Source: Pseudomonadota bacterium (GTDB lineage: Bacteria; Pseudomonadota; Alphaproteobacteria; Rhizobiales; Xanthobacteraceae). Taken from it: 64,000 nucleotides of DNA. This document shows, one piece after another, positions 7,683-15,390 of the stretch (position 1 is its first letter; every line of letters begins with the position of its first letter). The notes beneath the pieces are model-generated. The model was not told where the DNA came from. It did no database searches and was given only the letters and a program-made list of their open reading frames with translations. The position numbers were made by a program, and so were the translations under genes. Location of the stretch: contig JAEXYA010000052.1 of the NCBI GenBank assembly GCA_023451825.1, positions 40,978 through 104,977 on the forward strand. The letters run 5' to 3'.

Positions 7683-10427
7683 CTATCCGTTCTTGCTCGC
7701 GCTCTTCTTGGCGGCGGCCTTCTTCGGCGCAGCCTTCTTGGCGACAGTCTTCTTGGTCACCGGCGCGCGCGCCTTGCTGGCGGCAGCGGTCTCAGCTTTC
7801 GGCTTCGCAGCCTTCTTGGCGACAGCCTTTTTCGCCGGCTTGTCGTCGCCATCGGCCTTCTTGGCAGCCTTCTTCGGCGCGGCTTTCTTCTTGGCGACCT
7901 TCTTCACCTTGCCGCCGCCCTTGGCTGCGCGCTCGTCGAGCAGCGCGATGGCTTCAGCGACGGTGATGGTGTCCGGTGTCTTGTCATTCGGGATCGTCGC
8001 ATTGACACCGCCCGCGGTGACATAGGCGCCATAACGACCATTCTTCACGGCGATGCCGCCGAGCGCCGGATGCTCGCCAAGCGGCTTGCCGGGATCGGCG
8101 CCGAAGCGGCGGCCCGATGGACCCTTGGCGACCTTCTCGGCGATCAGCGTGACCGCGCGGTTGAGGCCGATATCGAACACCTCATCGCCGGCCTCCAGGC
8201 TGGCATAGGTCTTCTCATGCTTCACGAACGGCCCGAAGCGGCCGAGGCCGGCGGTGATCGGCTCGCCGGTCTCCGGATGCTTGCCGATTTCACGCGGCAA
8301 CGAGAGCAGCTTGAGCGCAAGATCGAGTTCGACGTCGGATGGCGACGTGTTCTTCGGAATACCCGCGCGCTTCGGCTTCTCGCCTTCCTCATAGTTCTTG
8401 GCTTCGCCGAGCTGGATGTAAGGCCCGAAGCGTCCGGCCTTCACAGCGACCTCGAAGCCGGTGTTCGGATCGAGACCAAGTACACGGTCCGCCGTCGCCG
8501 CACTGTCGGCGGCGAGGGGGCGCGTGTAGCGGCATTCCGGATAATTGGTGCAGCCGACAAAGGCGCCGAACTTGCCGGCCTTCAGGTTGAGACGGCCGGT
8601 GCCGCAGGTCGGGCACTGGCGCGGATCGCCGCCATCCTCGCGCGCGGGATAGATGTGCGGGCCGAGCATGTCGTCGAGCACATCGAGCACCTGCGCGACG
8701 CGCAGCTCCTTGATGTCATCGACGGCGCCGATGAAGCCGGTCCAGAAATCGCGAAGCACCTCTTTCCACGAGATCTCGTTGTTCGAGATCTTGTCGAGAT
8801 TCTCTTCCAGCGATGCCGTGAAATCATATTCGACATAGCGCGCGAAGAAGTTCTCGAGGAAGGCCACCACGACGCGGCCCTTGTCCTCGCCATAGAGACG
8901 CTTCTTCTCGAGCTTCACATAGCCGCGTGCCTTCAGCACATCGAGGATCGACGCATAGGTCGAGGGCCGGCCGATGCCGAGCTCTTCCATGCGCTTCACC
9001 AATGAGGCTTCCGAGAAGCGCGGCGGCGGTTCGGTGAAATGCTGGGTGACGGCGAGGTTCTCTTTCTTCAGCGCTTCGCCGACGCTCATGGCGGGCAGGC
9101 GGCGTGAATCCTCGTCGTCGCCGTCGTCGTCCTTGCCTTCCTGATAGACCGCGAGGAAGCCATCGAACTTCACCACCTGACCGGTGGCGCGCAGCTCAAG
9201 CACGCGCGGACCCGCCTTGGCGGTGATGTCCACGGTGGTGCGTTCCATCTCAGCCGACTCCATCTGGCTGGCGACGGTGCGCATCCAGACGAGTTCGTAG
9301 AGACGATACTGATCGCTATCGAGCCGCGCCTTCAGGCTGGCCGGACGACGCGACATGTCGGTGGGGCGGATCGCTTCATGCGCTTCCTGCGCATTCTTCG
9401 CCTTGCTCGTATATTGGCGTGCGGTCTCCGGCACATATTGCTTGCCGTAGTCCTCGCCGATCACCGAGCGGGCCTGCGTGATGGCGGAGGCGTCGATGGT
9501 CACGCCGTCGGTTCGCATATAGGTGATGAGGCCGGTGGTCTCGCCGCCGATATCGATGCCTTCATACAAACGCTGTGCGATGCGCATCGTGTGCGCCGGC
9601 GCAAAGCCGAGCTTGCGGCTGGCTTCCTGCTGCAGCGTCGAAGTGGTGAACGGCGCCTGCGGATTGCGGCGCGCCGGTTTTGCGTCAACCGTCGTGACCG
9701 AGAACGACGCAGCGTCGATCGCCTTCTTGAAGTCTTCGGCTTCGGCGCCGGTGCCGATATCGAGGCGCTGGATTTTTTTGCCGTCGGCGCCGACGAGACG
9801 CGCTTCAAAGTTTTCGCCGCGCGGCGTCGCCAGCGTCGTCACCAGCGACCAGTATTCGCGCGGGACGAATTTTTCGATTTCCGTTTCGCGGTCGCAGACG
9901 AGGCGCAGCGCCACCGACTGCACGCGGCCGGCCGAACGGGCGCCGGGCAGCTTGCGCCACAGCACCGGGGAGAGCGTGAAGCCGACGAGATAATCGAGCG
10001 CACGGCGCGCCATATAGGCGTCCACCAGCGCGCCATCGATCTCGCGCGGATTCTTCATCGCGTCGGAGACGGCCTGCTTGGTGATCGCGTTGAATACCAC
10101 GCGCTCGATCTTCTGATCCTTCAGCGCGCGCTTCTGCTTCAAGACTTCGAGCACATGCCAGGAGATCGCTTCGCCCTCGCGATCAGGGTCGGTCGCCAGA
10201 ATGAGCTTGTCGGCGCCCTTGACGGCTTTGGCGATGTCGTTGAGCCGGCTGTTCGCCTTCGGGTCCACTTCCCAGATCATCTGGAAATCGGCGTCGGGAT
10301 CGACGGAGCCGTTCTTCGCCGGGAGGTCGCGGACATGGCCAAAGGACGCCAGGACTTCATAGTCCTTGCCCAGATACTTGTTGATCGTCTTGGCCTTGGA
10401 AGGCGACTCCACAATGACGAGATTCAT
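7683..10427 (-). CDS. topA: DNA topoisomerase I (type IA)
   Basis: 914 residues from the ATG at 10427 (MNLVIVESPSKAKTI). An upstream in-frame extension to 10559 lacks family similarity and was not used. The Toprim domain has ATDPDREGEAISWH near residue 80. The catalytic tyrosine is Y303 in ITYMRTDG. A C4 zinc finger (CPTCGTGRL...CTNYPEC) and several topoisomerase C-terminal repeats follow. The last 100 residues are Lys/Ala-rich (AKKAAPKKAA-like repeats) and resemble a histone-H1 tail, common in this group. The enzyme relaxes negative supercoils by single-strand passage. It heads the topA-rnr-DUF983 cluster. Confidence 0.97.
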   Translation of the reverse strand: MNLVIVESPSKAKTINKYLGKDYEVLASFGHVRDLPAKNGSVDPDADFQMIWEVDPKANSRLNDIAKAVKGADKLILATDPDREGEAISWHVLEVLKQKRALKDQKIERVVFNAITKQAVSDAMKNPREIDGALVDAYMARRALDYLVGFTLSPVLWRKLPGARSAGRVQSVALRLVCDRETEIEKFVPREYWSLVTTLATPRGENFEARLVGADGKKIQRLDIGTGAEAEDFKKAIDAASFSVTTVDAKPARRNPQAPFTTSTLQQEASRKLGFAPAHTMRIAQRLYEGIDIGGETTGLITYMRTDGVTIDASAITQARSVIGEDYGKQYVPETARQYTSKAKNAQEAHEAIRPTDMSRRPASLKARLDSDQYRLYELVWMRTVASQMESAEMERTTVDITAKAGPRVLELRATGQVVKFDGFLAVYQEGKDDDGDDEDSRRLPAMSVGEALKKENLAVTQHFTEPPPRFSEASLVKRMEELGIGRPSTYASILDVLKARGYVKLEKKRLYGEDKGRVVVAFLENFFARYVEYDFTASLEENLDKISNNEISWKEVLRDFWTGFIGAVDDIKELRVAQVLDVLDDMLGPHIYPAREDGGDPRQCPTCGTGRLNLKAGKFGAFVGCTNYPECRYTRPLAADSAATADRVLGLDPNTGFEVAVKAGRFGPYIQLGEAKNYEEGEKPKRAGIPKNTSPSDVELDLALKLLSLPREIGKHPETGEPITAGLGRFGPFVKHEKTYASLEAGDEVFDIGLNRAVTLIAEKVAKGPSGRRFGADPGKPLGEHPALGGIAVKNGRYGAYVTAGGVNATIPNDKTPDTITVAEAIALLDERAAKGGGKVKKVAKKKAAPKKAAKKADGDDKPAKKAVAKKAAKPKAETAAASKARAPVTKKTVAKKAAPKKAAAKKSASKNG

Positions 10428-10647
10428 GATTTTCCAATAGCTTAGCGGGAGAAATCGGCGGCTGCGCGCAGGAGTCGCGCCGTCCGTTTCGCGGCGAACA
10501 TGGGTGCGAAGGGGGCCCGTGTCAAATCGGGGATTGTGACAGGCTGGCCTGACATGCACGCCGGGAGTGACTTTTGGTTGTATATTTCAACTTATGAGTG
10601 TTATTCTCGCGTTCTCATTAGCACTGAATCCAGGCCGGACGGGGTCC

Positions 10648-10836
10648 ATGACATTGGATGGCGACGATGACCAGCCCCCGGGCGACGGCGGGCCAGTGGA
10701 GGCTGCGCATTACATAAAGGGTGCGGTCCACGAATTGGCCCGCCTGGCGCGCCGGCATCGGCTGGACATGCTCGCTTACCTCTTGGACATGGCCCATCTG
10801 GAGGCGGAGGAGCGGCTCAGATTGCGGGGGAACTGA
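10648..10836 (+). CDS. Small conserved hypothetical protein
   Basis: 62 residues from the ATG at 10648 (MTLDGDDDQPPGD); ATG 10594 is an upstream alternative. It has an acidic N-terminus, then a helical part, AHYIKGAVHELARLARRHRL, followed by LLDMAHLEAEERLRL. This 'ELAxLARxxxLDxLAYLLDMAxLEAE' pattern recurs in small alphaproteobacterial proteins, to my recollection. There is no signal peptide. It is divergent from topA and may share the promoter region at about 10430-10640. Confidence 0.65.
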   Translation: MTLDGDDDQPPGDGGPVEAAHYIKGAVHELARLARRHRLDMLAYLLDMAHLEAEERLRLRGN

Positions 10837-10840
10837 AGCG

Positions 10841-10980
10841 CCGTCATTGCGAGGTCAGGGAAAGCTTTCGGCTTTCCCCTTAGCGCAGCGAGGAAGCAAT
10901 CCAGAGGCCCCGCAAAGAAAGAGCTGGATCGCTTCGCCCAGGGAATTGGCTCTGCCAATTCCCCATGGCTCGCAGTGACG
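10841..10980. repeat. Dispersed palindrome, GTCATTGCGAG family, copy 2 (long form)
   Basis: Starts CCGTCATTGCGAGG and ends GGCTCGCAGTGACG. Inner inverted arms GGAAGCAATCCAG and CTGGATCGCTTCG are also present. It fills the space between the small gene ending at 10836 and azoR. The long form includes an extra inner segment with GGGAATTGGC/GCCAATTCCC arms. Confidence 0.8.
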
Positions 10981-10988
10981 ATCGAAAT

Positions 10989-11597
10989 TTACGCCGCCCG
11001 CAGTTCCGTCGCTGCCTGCAGCGCGCCGCTGACGGCCTTTTCGCGCATCTCCGGTCCGACGGCGATGCCATCCGCCGCGATGAACTCCACATTCGTCACG
11101 CCGATGAAGCCGAACACCCAGCGCAGATAGGTTTCGAGGTGCTCGCCGGCTGCGGCGGGCGTGTCCGCGCCATAGAAACCGCCGCGCGAGAGCGCGATGA
11201 TGACGCGCTTGCCGCCGGCAAGGCCTTCAGCGCCGTTCGGGCCGTAAGCGAATGTCTTGCCCGCCACCAGAATGCGGTCGATCCAGGCCTTGAGCTGGGT
11301 CGGGATGGTAAAATTATACATGGGCGCGCCGATCACCACGATGTCGGCGGCGAGGAACTCGTCAAGTGCCGTTGCACCGGCGGCGAGGTCGGCCTGCAAG
11401 GCGGCATCCGCAGCGCCGCCCTGGGCGGCCGCCAGATGCGAGCCGGACAGGTGCGACAGCGGATCAGCGGTCAAGTCGCGATAGGTCACCGCAAGGCCGG
11501 GCTGAGCCTTGGCCAGCCGCTCGGTAATGGCAGCAGAGACCTGCCGGCTGACGGAATGGGGGCCGAGGACGCTGGAATCGATGTGGAGGAGGTTCAT
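10989..11597 (-). CDS. azoR: FMN-dependent NADH-azoreductase
   Basis: 202 residues, the length of AzoR. It begins MNLLHIDSSVLGPHSVSRQV (phosphate-binding loop for FMN), has the GAPMYNFTIPTQLKAWIDR flavodoxin-fold motif, and LSRGGFY further on. AzoR enzymes use NADH and FMN to reduce azo bonds and quinones by two electrons and protect against thiol-reactive electrophiles. It is divergently transcribed from an HxlR-type regulator 76 bases away. This arrangement parallels YodB-controlled azoreductases. A perfect inverted repeat lies between the two starts. Confidence 0.94.
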   Translation of the reverse strand: MNLLHIDSSVLGPHSVSRQVSAAITERLAKAQPGLAVTYRDLTADPLSHLSGSHLAAAQGGAADAALQADLAAGATALDEFLAADIVVIGAPMYNFTIPTQLKAWIDRILVAGKTFAYGPNGAEGLAGGKRVIIALSRGGFYGADTPAAAGEHLETYLRWVFGFIGVTNVEFIAADGIAVGPEMREKAVSGALQAATELRAA

Positions 11598-11614
11598 GAG
11601 GGTTGCCTATGGTA

Positions 11615-11629
11615 TTGGTTTGTAACCAA
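11615..11629. promoter_or_regulatory. Candidate HxlR-family operator
   Basis: TTGGTT TGT AACCAA is a perfect 6-bp inverted repeat with a 3-base spacer in the 76-base azoR/hxlR divergent region. It lies 18 bases upstream of the azoR start and 45 upstream of hxlR. A dimeric winged-helix regulator bound here could control both genes. The assignment is inferred from position and symmetry. Confidence 0.6.
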
Positions 11630-11673
11630 CGCTACATGAGTGACTGTCCAACCCCGCACAAGAAGGCACTATT

Positions 11674-12075
11674 TTGAAACCCGAGCACACCGATGTGCCT
11701 GCCGCGCCGCCCCATCAGCATGATCCCGCCCACAGCGATTGCCGTGGCGTGGCGTCGGTGCTGTCGCGTGTCGGCGACAAATGGAGCGTGCTGGTGATCA
11801 TGATGCTGGGAGACGGCCCGCGTCGCTTTAATGAGCTGAAGCGCATGATCGGCGGCGTGTCGCAGCGCATGCTGACGCTGACCTTGCGCGGGCTGGAGCG
11901 CGATGGGCTGGTGACGCGCACGGTCTATCCAACCATCCCGCCGCGGGTGGATTACGAACTCACCGAACTCGGGCGAGGGCTGTCAGAGCCGGTCAAGGCG
12001 CTCGGCACCTGGGCGCTCGATCATCTGCCGCAGATCACGAATGCGCGGGAGAAGTTCGACGGCGAGGGTAGTTAG
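11674..12075 (+). CDS. HxlR family transcriptional regulator
   Basis: 133 residues with a winged helix-turn-helix core: CRGVASVLSRVGDKWSVLVI, RRFNELKRMIGGVSQRML, and the wing GLVTRTVYPTIPPRVDYELT. The conserved N-terminal Cys (C23) aligns with the redox-sensing Cys of YodB/HypR-type regulators, which lose or change DNA binding when it is modified by quinones or disulfide stress. The His-rich segment APPHQHDPAH just before it is unusual. Divergence from azoR and the palindrome between them suggest it represses azoR in response to electrophiles. Confidence 0.92.
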   Translation: MKPEHTDVPAAPPHQHDPAHSDCRGVASVLSRVGDKWSVLVIMMLGDGPRRFNELKRMIGGVSQRMLTLTLRGLERDGLVTRTVYPTIPPRVDYELTELGRGLSEPVKALGTWALDHLPQITNAREKFDGEGS

Positions 12076-12105
12076 CTATCGAAGGCTCGCTATAGGCGAC
12101 GACCG

Positions 12106-12600
12106 TCACCGTGATCTCGTCGAAGACGATGCTATCGCGACGTGGTGTGGCGGATGCACGCCATCCTCTCTCGTCTCAAGAACTGTCACCGGCACATAAC
12201 CACGGCCGACCATGTTATCGGCGATCGTGGTCACGATCTTCTCGATCTCAACATCCCGAGAGAGTTGAGGGGAGCCGTTAGCCGTCGGCGAATCCGTTGC
12301 CTGCTTTGCAAGCCGGCGCAAATACGCTGTGAAATTCTCTTTGTCCTGCTCGGAAGCTGCGATGGGCTTGAAGTGGAGAACCGAAAAGCCCTGTTCGGAT
12401 CGAACAGGGACATCGGTCGCGACATTATTGACTTCGGAAGCTTGTTCGGTCGCAGAGACAACACTGGCAGCAGGGCTATCACCGCGCTGTTGCTGTAACT
12501 CGTACCTCCTGATGACGTAGTGACGCACAAGCAGTCCCGTCGCAGCGAATGCTGCCGTCATGACGACTGGCGCGAATATCAGGATGTCCTGATCAGTCAA
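12106..12600 (-). CDS. Single-pass membrane protein of a duplicated two-gene module (gene B, copy 1)
   Basis: 164 residues. One transmembrane helix near the N-terminus (ILIFAPVVMTAAFAATGLLV) is followed by RHYVIRRYE, so the remainder is probably cytoplasmic. That part is low in hydrophobics and has a Lys/Glu helical region about 75-115 (SEQDKENFTAYLRRLAKQA). The start is TTG at 12600, inside the end of the upstream gene: the two overlap by 8 bases (TTGACTGA). A related gene at 22952-23305 has the same layout and the same 8-base overlap with a non-ATG start. Function unknown. Confidence 0.7.
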   Translation of the reverse strand: MTDQDILIFAPVVMTAAFAATGLLVRHYVIRRYELQQQRGDSPAASVVSATEQASEVNNVATDVPVRSEQGFSVLHFKPIAASEQDKENFTAYLRRLAKQATDSPTANGSPQLSRDVEIEKIVTTIADNMVGRGYVPVTVLETREDGVHPPHHVAIASSSTRSR

Positions 12601-12832
12601 TGATCGCTCCCACCAAATACTGGCCCAGGAAATGTAGTATCACCGCGCAGCCGGTGCAAATTAAGACTGAATTCCAGGATAGATCCGGCTGCGATATTGC
12701 CGGCCCAAAGCCGAGATAATGCGATATCACGGGCAGGGCGACGCCGGCACCGGCGACCGTGAGAGAAGCGCCGTTGAACCAACCGGCGGCCAATTTCAGA
12801 GCTTCATTGCGCGCAGCTTTTCCGGCCCTCAT
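12593..12832 (-). CDS. Small membrane protein of the duplicated module (gene A, copy 1)
   Basis: 79 residues. After a basic start (MRAGKAARNEALKLAAGWFN) it has two hydrophobic stretches, GASLTVAGAGVALPVISHYL and VLICTGCAVILHFLGQYLVG. It starts 22 bases after the dprA stop and is probably co-transcribed with it. A homologous but frameshifted copy lies at 23298-23528 and keeps NESLKL, the ICA(T/V)xxxLH segment and the (Q)W/YFVGG end. It is not recognised as a named family. Two small membrane proteins in tandem with overlap suggest a complex, but this is inference. Confidence 0.7.
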   Translation of the reverse strand: MRAGKAARNEALKLAAGWFNGASLTVAGAGVALPVISHYLGFGPAISQPDLSWNSVLICTGCAVILHFLGQYLVGAIID

Positions 12833-12853
12833 CTCGTGTTCCCCGATACTCCA

Positions 12854-13987
12854 CTACACCATCGATACCAGCCCGCCGCCGTGGCGCTCCAGCCGGCCCG
12901 CGAGCTCCAGTTCCAGCAGCACCACCCGCACCGCCGTCGGCGATACTTTCGCCAGCCGGATAAGGTCATCGATCCCCAACGGGCTCGGGCCGAGCAGGCC
13001 GATGATCCGCGAGCGGTCGCTGTCGTCCGGTTCGTCGAACGACACATCGTCCTCTGCTTCGCGGCTCGGCAGTTCGAGCGGCCGCTCCATGATCGGCGCC
13101 ACGGCATTGATGATGTCGGAAGCTTCGGTGACCAGCGTCGCGCCTTGCTTGATCAGCCGGTTGGTACCCGCCGCGCGCGGATCGAGCGGTGAGCCCGGGA
13201 CCGCGAAAACCTCGCGTCCTTGCTCCGCAGCCATCCGCGCGGTGATCAGCGAGCCCGAGCGTTCCGCCGCCTCGATCACCACCACGCCGACCGACGCACC
13301 CGAGATCAGCCGGTTACGACGCGGAAAGTCTCGCGCGCGTGGCACATGGCCGAGCGGCATTTCCGAAATGGCGCCGCCGAATGCGAGGAGGTCGCGTAGC
13401 AGGTTCTCGTGCTCCGGCGGATAGATCCGCTCATGCCCGCCGGCCAGCACGGCGACGCTGCCGGCAGCGGCGCTGGCATGATGCGCAGCCTGATCGATGC
13501 CGCGTGCAAGGCCGGAGATCACAACGAATTCAGCGTCGGCTAATTCATGCGCCAGTGCTTCGGCGAATTTCAGTCCTGCCCCGGACGCATTGCGCGAGCC
13601 GACGATGGCGATCATCGGCCGCGCCATCGCGTCGTGATTGCCGCGCACGCAAAGCAACGGCGGGGCATCGTCAATCGTCGTCAGCCGCGGTGGGTAGCCG
13701 GCCTCGCCAGGGGCGACCAGCGCCACGCCCATGCGGCTGCCGCGCGCGATCTCATGGTCCGCTTCATCGTCGCTGCAGATGCGTCCGCCGCGGATCGCGC
13801 CGCCGCGGCGGGCCAGCTCGGGCAGGCGGTCCAGCGCGGCGCGTGCACTGCCGAACTGGTTGATGAGCGCGCGAAACGTGCGCGGTCCCACATTGTCGCT
13901 GCGGATAAGCCGCAGCCAGTCGCGCCGCTGCTCATCGCTCAGGCGGATCGGCGCATGCGATATGTCGATCAAACCGTGGCCCCCCAC
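12854..13987 (-). CDS. dprA: DNA processing protein DprA
   Basis: 377 residues. A SAM-like N-terminal part (DWLRLIRSDNVGPRTFRALI) is followed by the Rossmann-like DprA core. The core has AIVGSRNASGAGLKFAEAL, VISGLARGIDQAAHH, the GGHERIYPPEH segment, FPRRNRLISG and GSLITARMAAEQGREVFAVP, and a C-terminal winged-helix DML1 domain (about 310-375). DprA loads RecA on incoming single-stranded DNA during transformation. Two small membrane genes follow downstream, and a small nuclease-like gene is divergent upstream. Confidence 0.95.
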   Translation of the reverse strand: MGGHGLIDISHAPIRLSDEQRRDWLRLIRSDNVGPRTFRALINQFGSARAALDRLPELARRGGAIRGGRICSDDEADHEIARGSRMGVALVAPGEAGYPPRLTTIDDAPPLLCVRGNHDAMARPMIAIVGSRNASGAGLKFAEALAHELADAEFVVISGLARGIDQAAHHASAAAGSVAVLAGGHERIYPPEHENLLRDLLAFGGAISEMPLGHVPRARDFPRRNRLISGASVGVVVIEAAERSGSLITARMAAEQGREVFAVPGSPLDPRAAGTNRLIKQGATLVTEASDIINAVAPIMERPLELPSREAEDDVSFDEPDDSDRSRIIGLLGPSPLGIDDLIRLAKVSPTAVRVVLLELELAGRLERHGGGLVSMV

Positions 13988-14066
13988 GGGTCAGCATAAT
14001 CAACTTTGGGATGCATTCAATTGACATTCGCATTGAAGGTGCGAGAGTAGGGGCAGCCCGTCTGGC

Positions 14067-14546
14067 TTGTGTTCAGTGATGTCGGCAATGCTGTGGGACG
14101 TGAACAATTTTCAGCGGCCGGGCGCAGCGCGCAACGTCGCCGTCGGGCGTGAGTTCGAGGAAGCTGCGCTGCTGTTCTTCCATTCCGAAGGCGTCATGCT
14201 GGCGCCAAACTATTCGTTACCGGTCGGCCATCGCTCGTTCCGGAAGAAGCGTTTCGATCTCGGCAGCGCCAGTCCGCGCATCATCGTGGAATGCAAGTCC
14301 TACACCTGGACGGTGTCGGGCAATGTGCCTTGCGCAAAGATCCGCGGGCTGAACGAGGCGATCCTGCAGTTCAGCGCAGCGCCGCGAAATTATCGCAAGA
14401 TCCTGTTCGTGCTGCGTCACCTGCATCCGCAATCCCGCGTCAGCCTGATCTCGCATTACATCAAGTGCCACGGACACTTGGTCGGCCCGGGCGTGGAGAT
14501 CTGGGAATTCGATCTCGATGCGAAGCAGGGGGCACGGGTGTTTTGA
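14067..14546 (+). CDS. Small PD-(D/E)XK-like nuclease, orphan
   Basis: 159 residues. The segment KKRFDLGSASPRIIVECKSY fits the metal-binding core of PD-(D/E)XK nucleases: Asp in FDLG, then hydrophobic strand and ECK. An upstream Glu in VGREFEEAALLFF could be the helix-1 acidic residue. At 120-135 it has HLVGPGVEIWEFD, a typical late beta strand. It lies divergently next to dprA with about 80 bases between. No methylase or helicase is adjacent, so it is not a standard restriction system. The start at 14067 is not certain; ATG 14079 and 14088 are alternatives. Confidence 0.72.
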   Translation: MCSVMSAMLWDVNNFQRPGAARNVAVGREFEEAALLFFHSEGVMLAPNYSLPVGHRSFRKKRFDLGSASPRIIVECKSYTWTVSGNVPCAKIRGLNEAILQFSAAPRNYRKILFVLRHLHPQSRVSLISHYIKCHGHLVGPGVEIWEFDLDAKQGARVF

Positions 14547-14553
14547 CACGCTC

Positions 14554-14637
14554 TCGTCATTGCGAGCGCAGCGAAGCAATCCAGAAACAACAAGCGAAGA
14601 CTGGATTGCTTCGTCGCAAATGCTCCTCGCAATGACG
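14554..14637. repeat. Dispersed palindrome, GTCATTGCGAG family, copy 3
   Basis: Starts CGTCATTGCGAGCGCAGCG, ends GCTCCTCGCAATGACG, with inner arms GAAGCAATCCAG and CTGGATTGCTTCG. Located between the nuclease gene and plsY, which converge here, so it might also act as a bidirectional terminator. Confidence 0.82.
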
Positions 14638-14653
14638 CGGGTGAGGCTGCAGC

Positions 14654-15241
14654 CTACTTCTTCCCGATCTTGCCCTCGGTCCCGTTCAACAGCCGCTTGA
14701 TGTTTTCGCGATGCATGAACCACAGCAGCAAAGTCAGCACGGCCGCCAGGATCGCGAGATGCGGGGCCTTCATGTACCACAGGAAGATCGGCGTAATGGC
14801 GCTGGCAGCGAGCGCCGAGAAGGACGAGTAGCGCGTGGTCATCGCTGTGGCGATCCAGGCGATGCAGAAGATTAGGCCCGCCGGCCAGAACAGACCGAGC
14901 ATCACGCCGATATAGGTGGCGACGCCCTTGCCGCCCTTGAAGCCGAGCCACACCGGGAAGAGATGGCCGAGAAACGCAGCCACGGCGGCGATCATCGCCG
15001 CGGTTGGTCCGCCGAACATGCCCATGATCACGACGGGGATCGTGCCCTTCAGCGCGTCGCAGACCAGCGTGCCGGCGGCGAGGCCCTTGCGGCCGGTGCG
15101 CAGCACATTGGTGGCGCCGATATTGCCGGAGCCGATGCCGCGAATGTCTTCGGTGCCGGCCATTTTGGTGATCAGCAGGCCGAACGGGATCGAGCCGAGC
15201 AGATATCCGAAAGCGGCGGCGAGGATATAGAGCGGGTTCAT
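14654..15241 (-). CDS. plsY: Glycerol-3-phosphate acyltransferase PlsY
   Basis: 195 residues from the ATG at 15241 (MNPLYILAAAFGYLLGSIPF). It has the family signatures GSIPFGLLITK, the GSGNIGATNVLR motif (about 38-49) and LGFKGGKGVATYIGV (about 100-115). About five transmembrane segments are present. PlsY transfers acyl from acyl-phosphate to glycerol-3-phosphate, the first committed step of phospholipid synthesis, at the inner membrane. It is transcribed in the same direction as the pyrB-pyrC-like pair but is separated from it by a palindrome. Confidence 0.96.
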   Translation of the reverse strand: MNPLYILAAAFGYLLGSIPFGLLITKMAGTEDIRGIGSGNIGATNVLRTGRKGLAAGTLVCDALKGTIPVVIMGMFGGPTAAMIAAVAAFLGHLFPVWLGFKGGKGVATYIGVMLGLFWPAGLIFCIAWIATAMTTRYSSFSALAASAITPIFLWYMKAPHLAILAAVLTLLLWFMHRENIKRLLNGTEGKIGKK

Positions 15242-15264
15242 GCGTTGCCCATCTGTGTCATGCG

Positions 15265-15386
15265 TGTCCCGGACGCGATGCAGCACGACGTGCTGCCTCG
15301 CAGAGCCGGGGCCGTATCAAACGCCGGCGCTTGCGGCGGTCCCGGCTCTGCGGAGCAGCGTTACACGCTGCACCGCGTCCGGGACA
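15265..15386. repeat. Intergenic palindrome, TGTCCCGGACGCG type
   Basis: Starts TGTCCCGGACGCGATGCAGC and ends GCTGCACCGCGTCCGGGACA, giving nearly perfect inverted ends, with inner arms GCAGAGCCGGG and CCCGGCTCTGC. It lies between plsY and the pyrC-like gene. Only one copy was seen in this window. Confidence 0.75.
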
Positions 15387-15390
15387 AGAC

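Noticed and set aside
7656..9005. 449-codon plus-strand ORF
   Set aside because: Antisense to topA; no family similarity.
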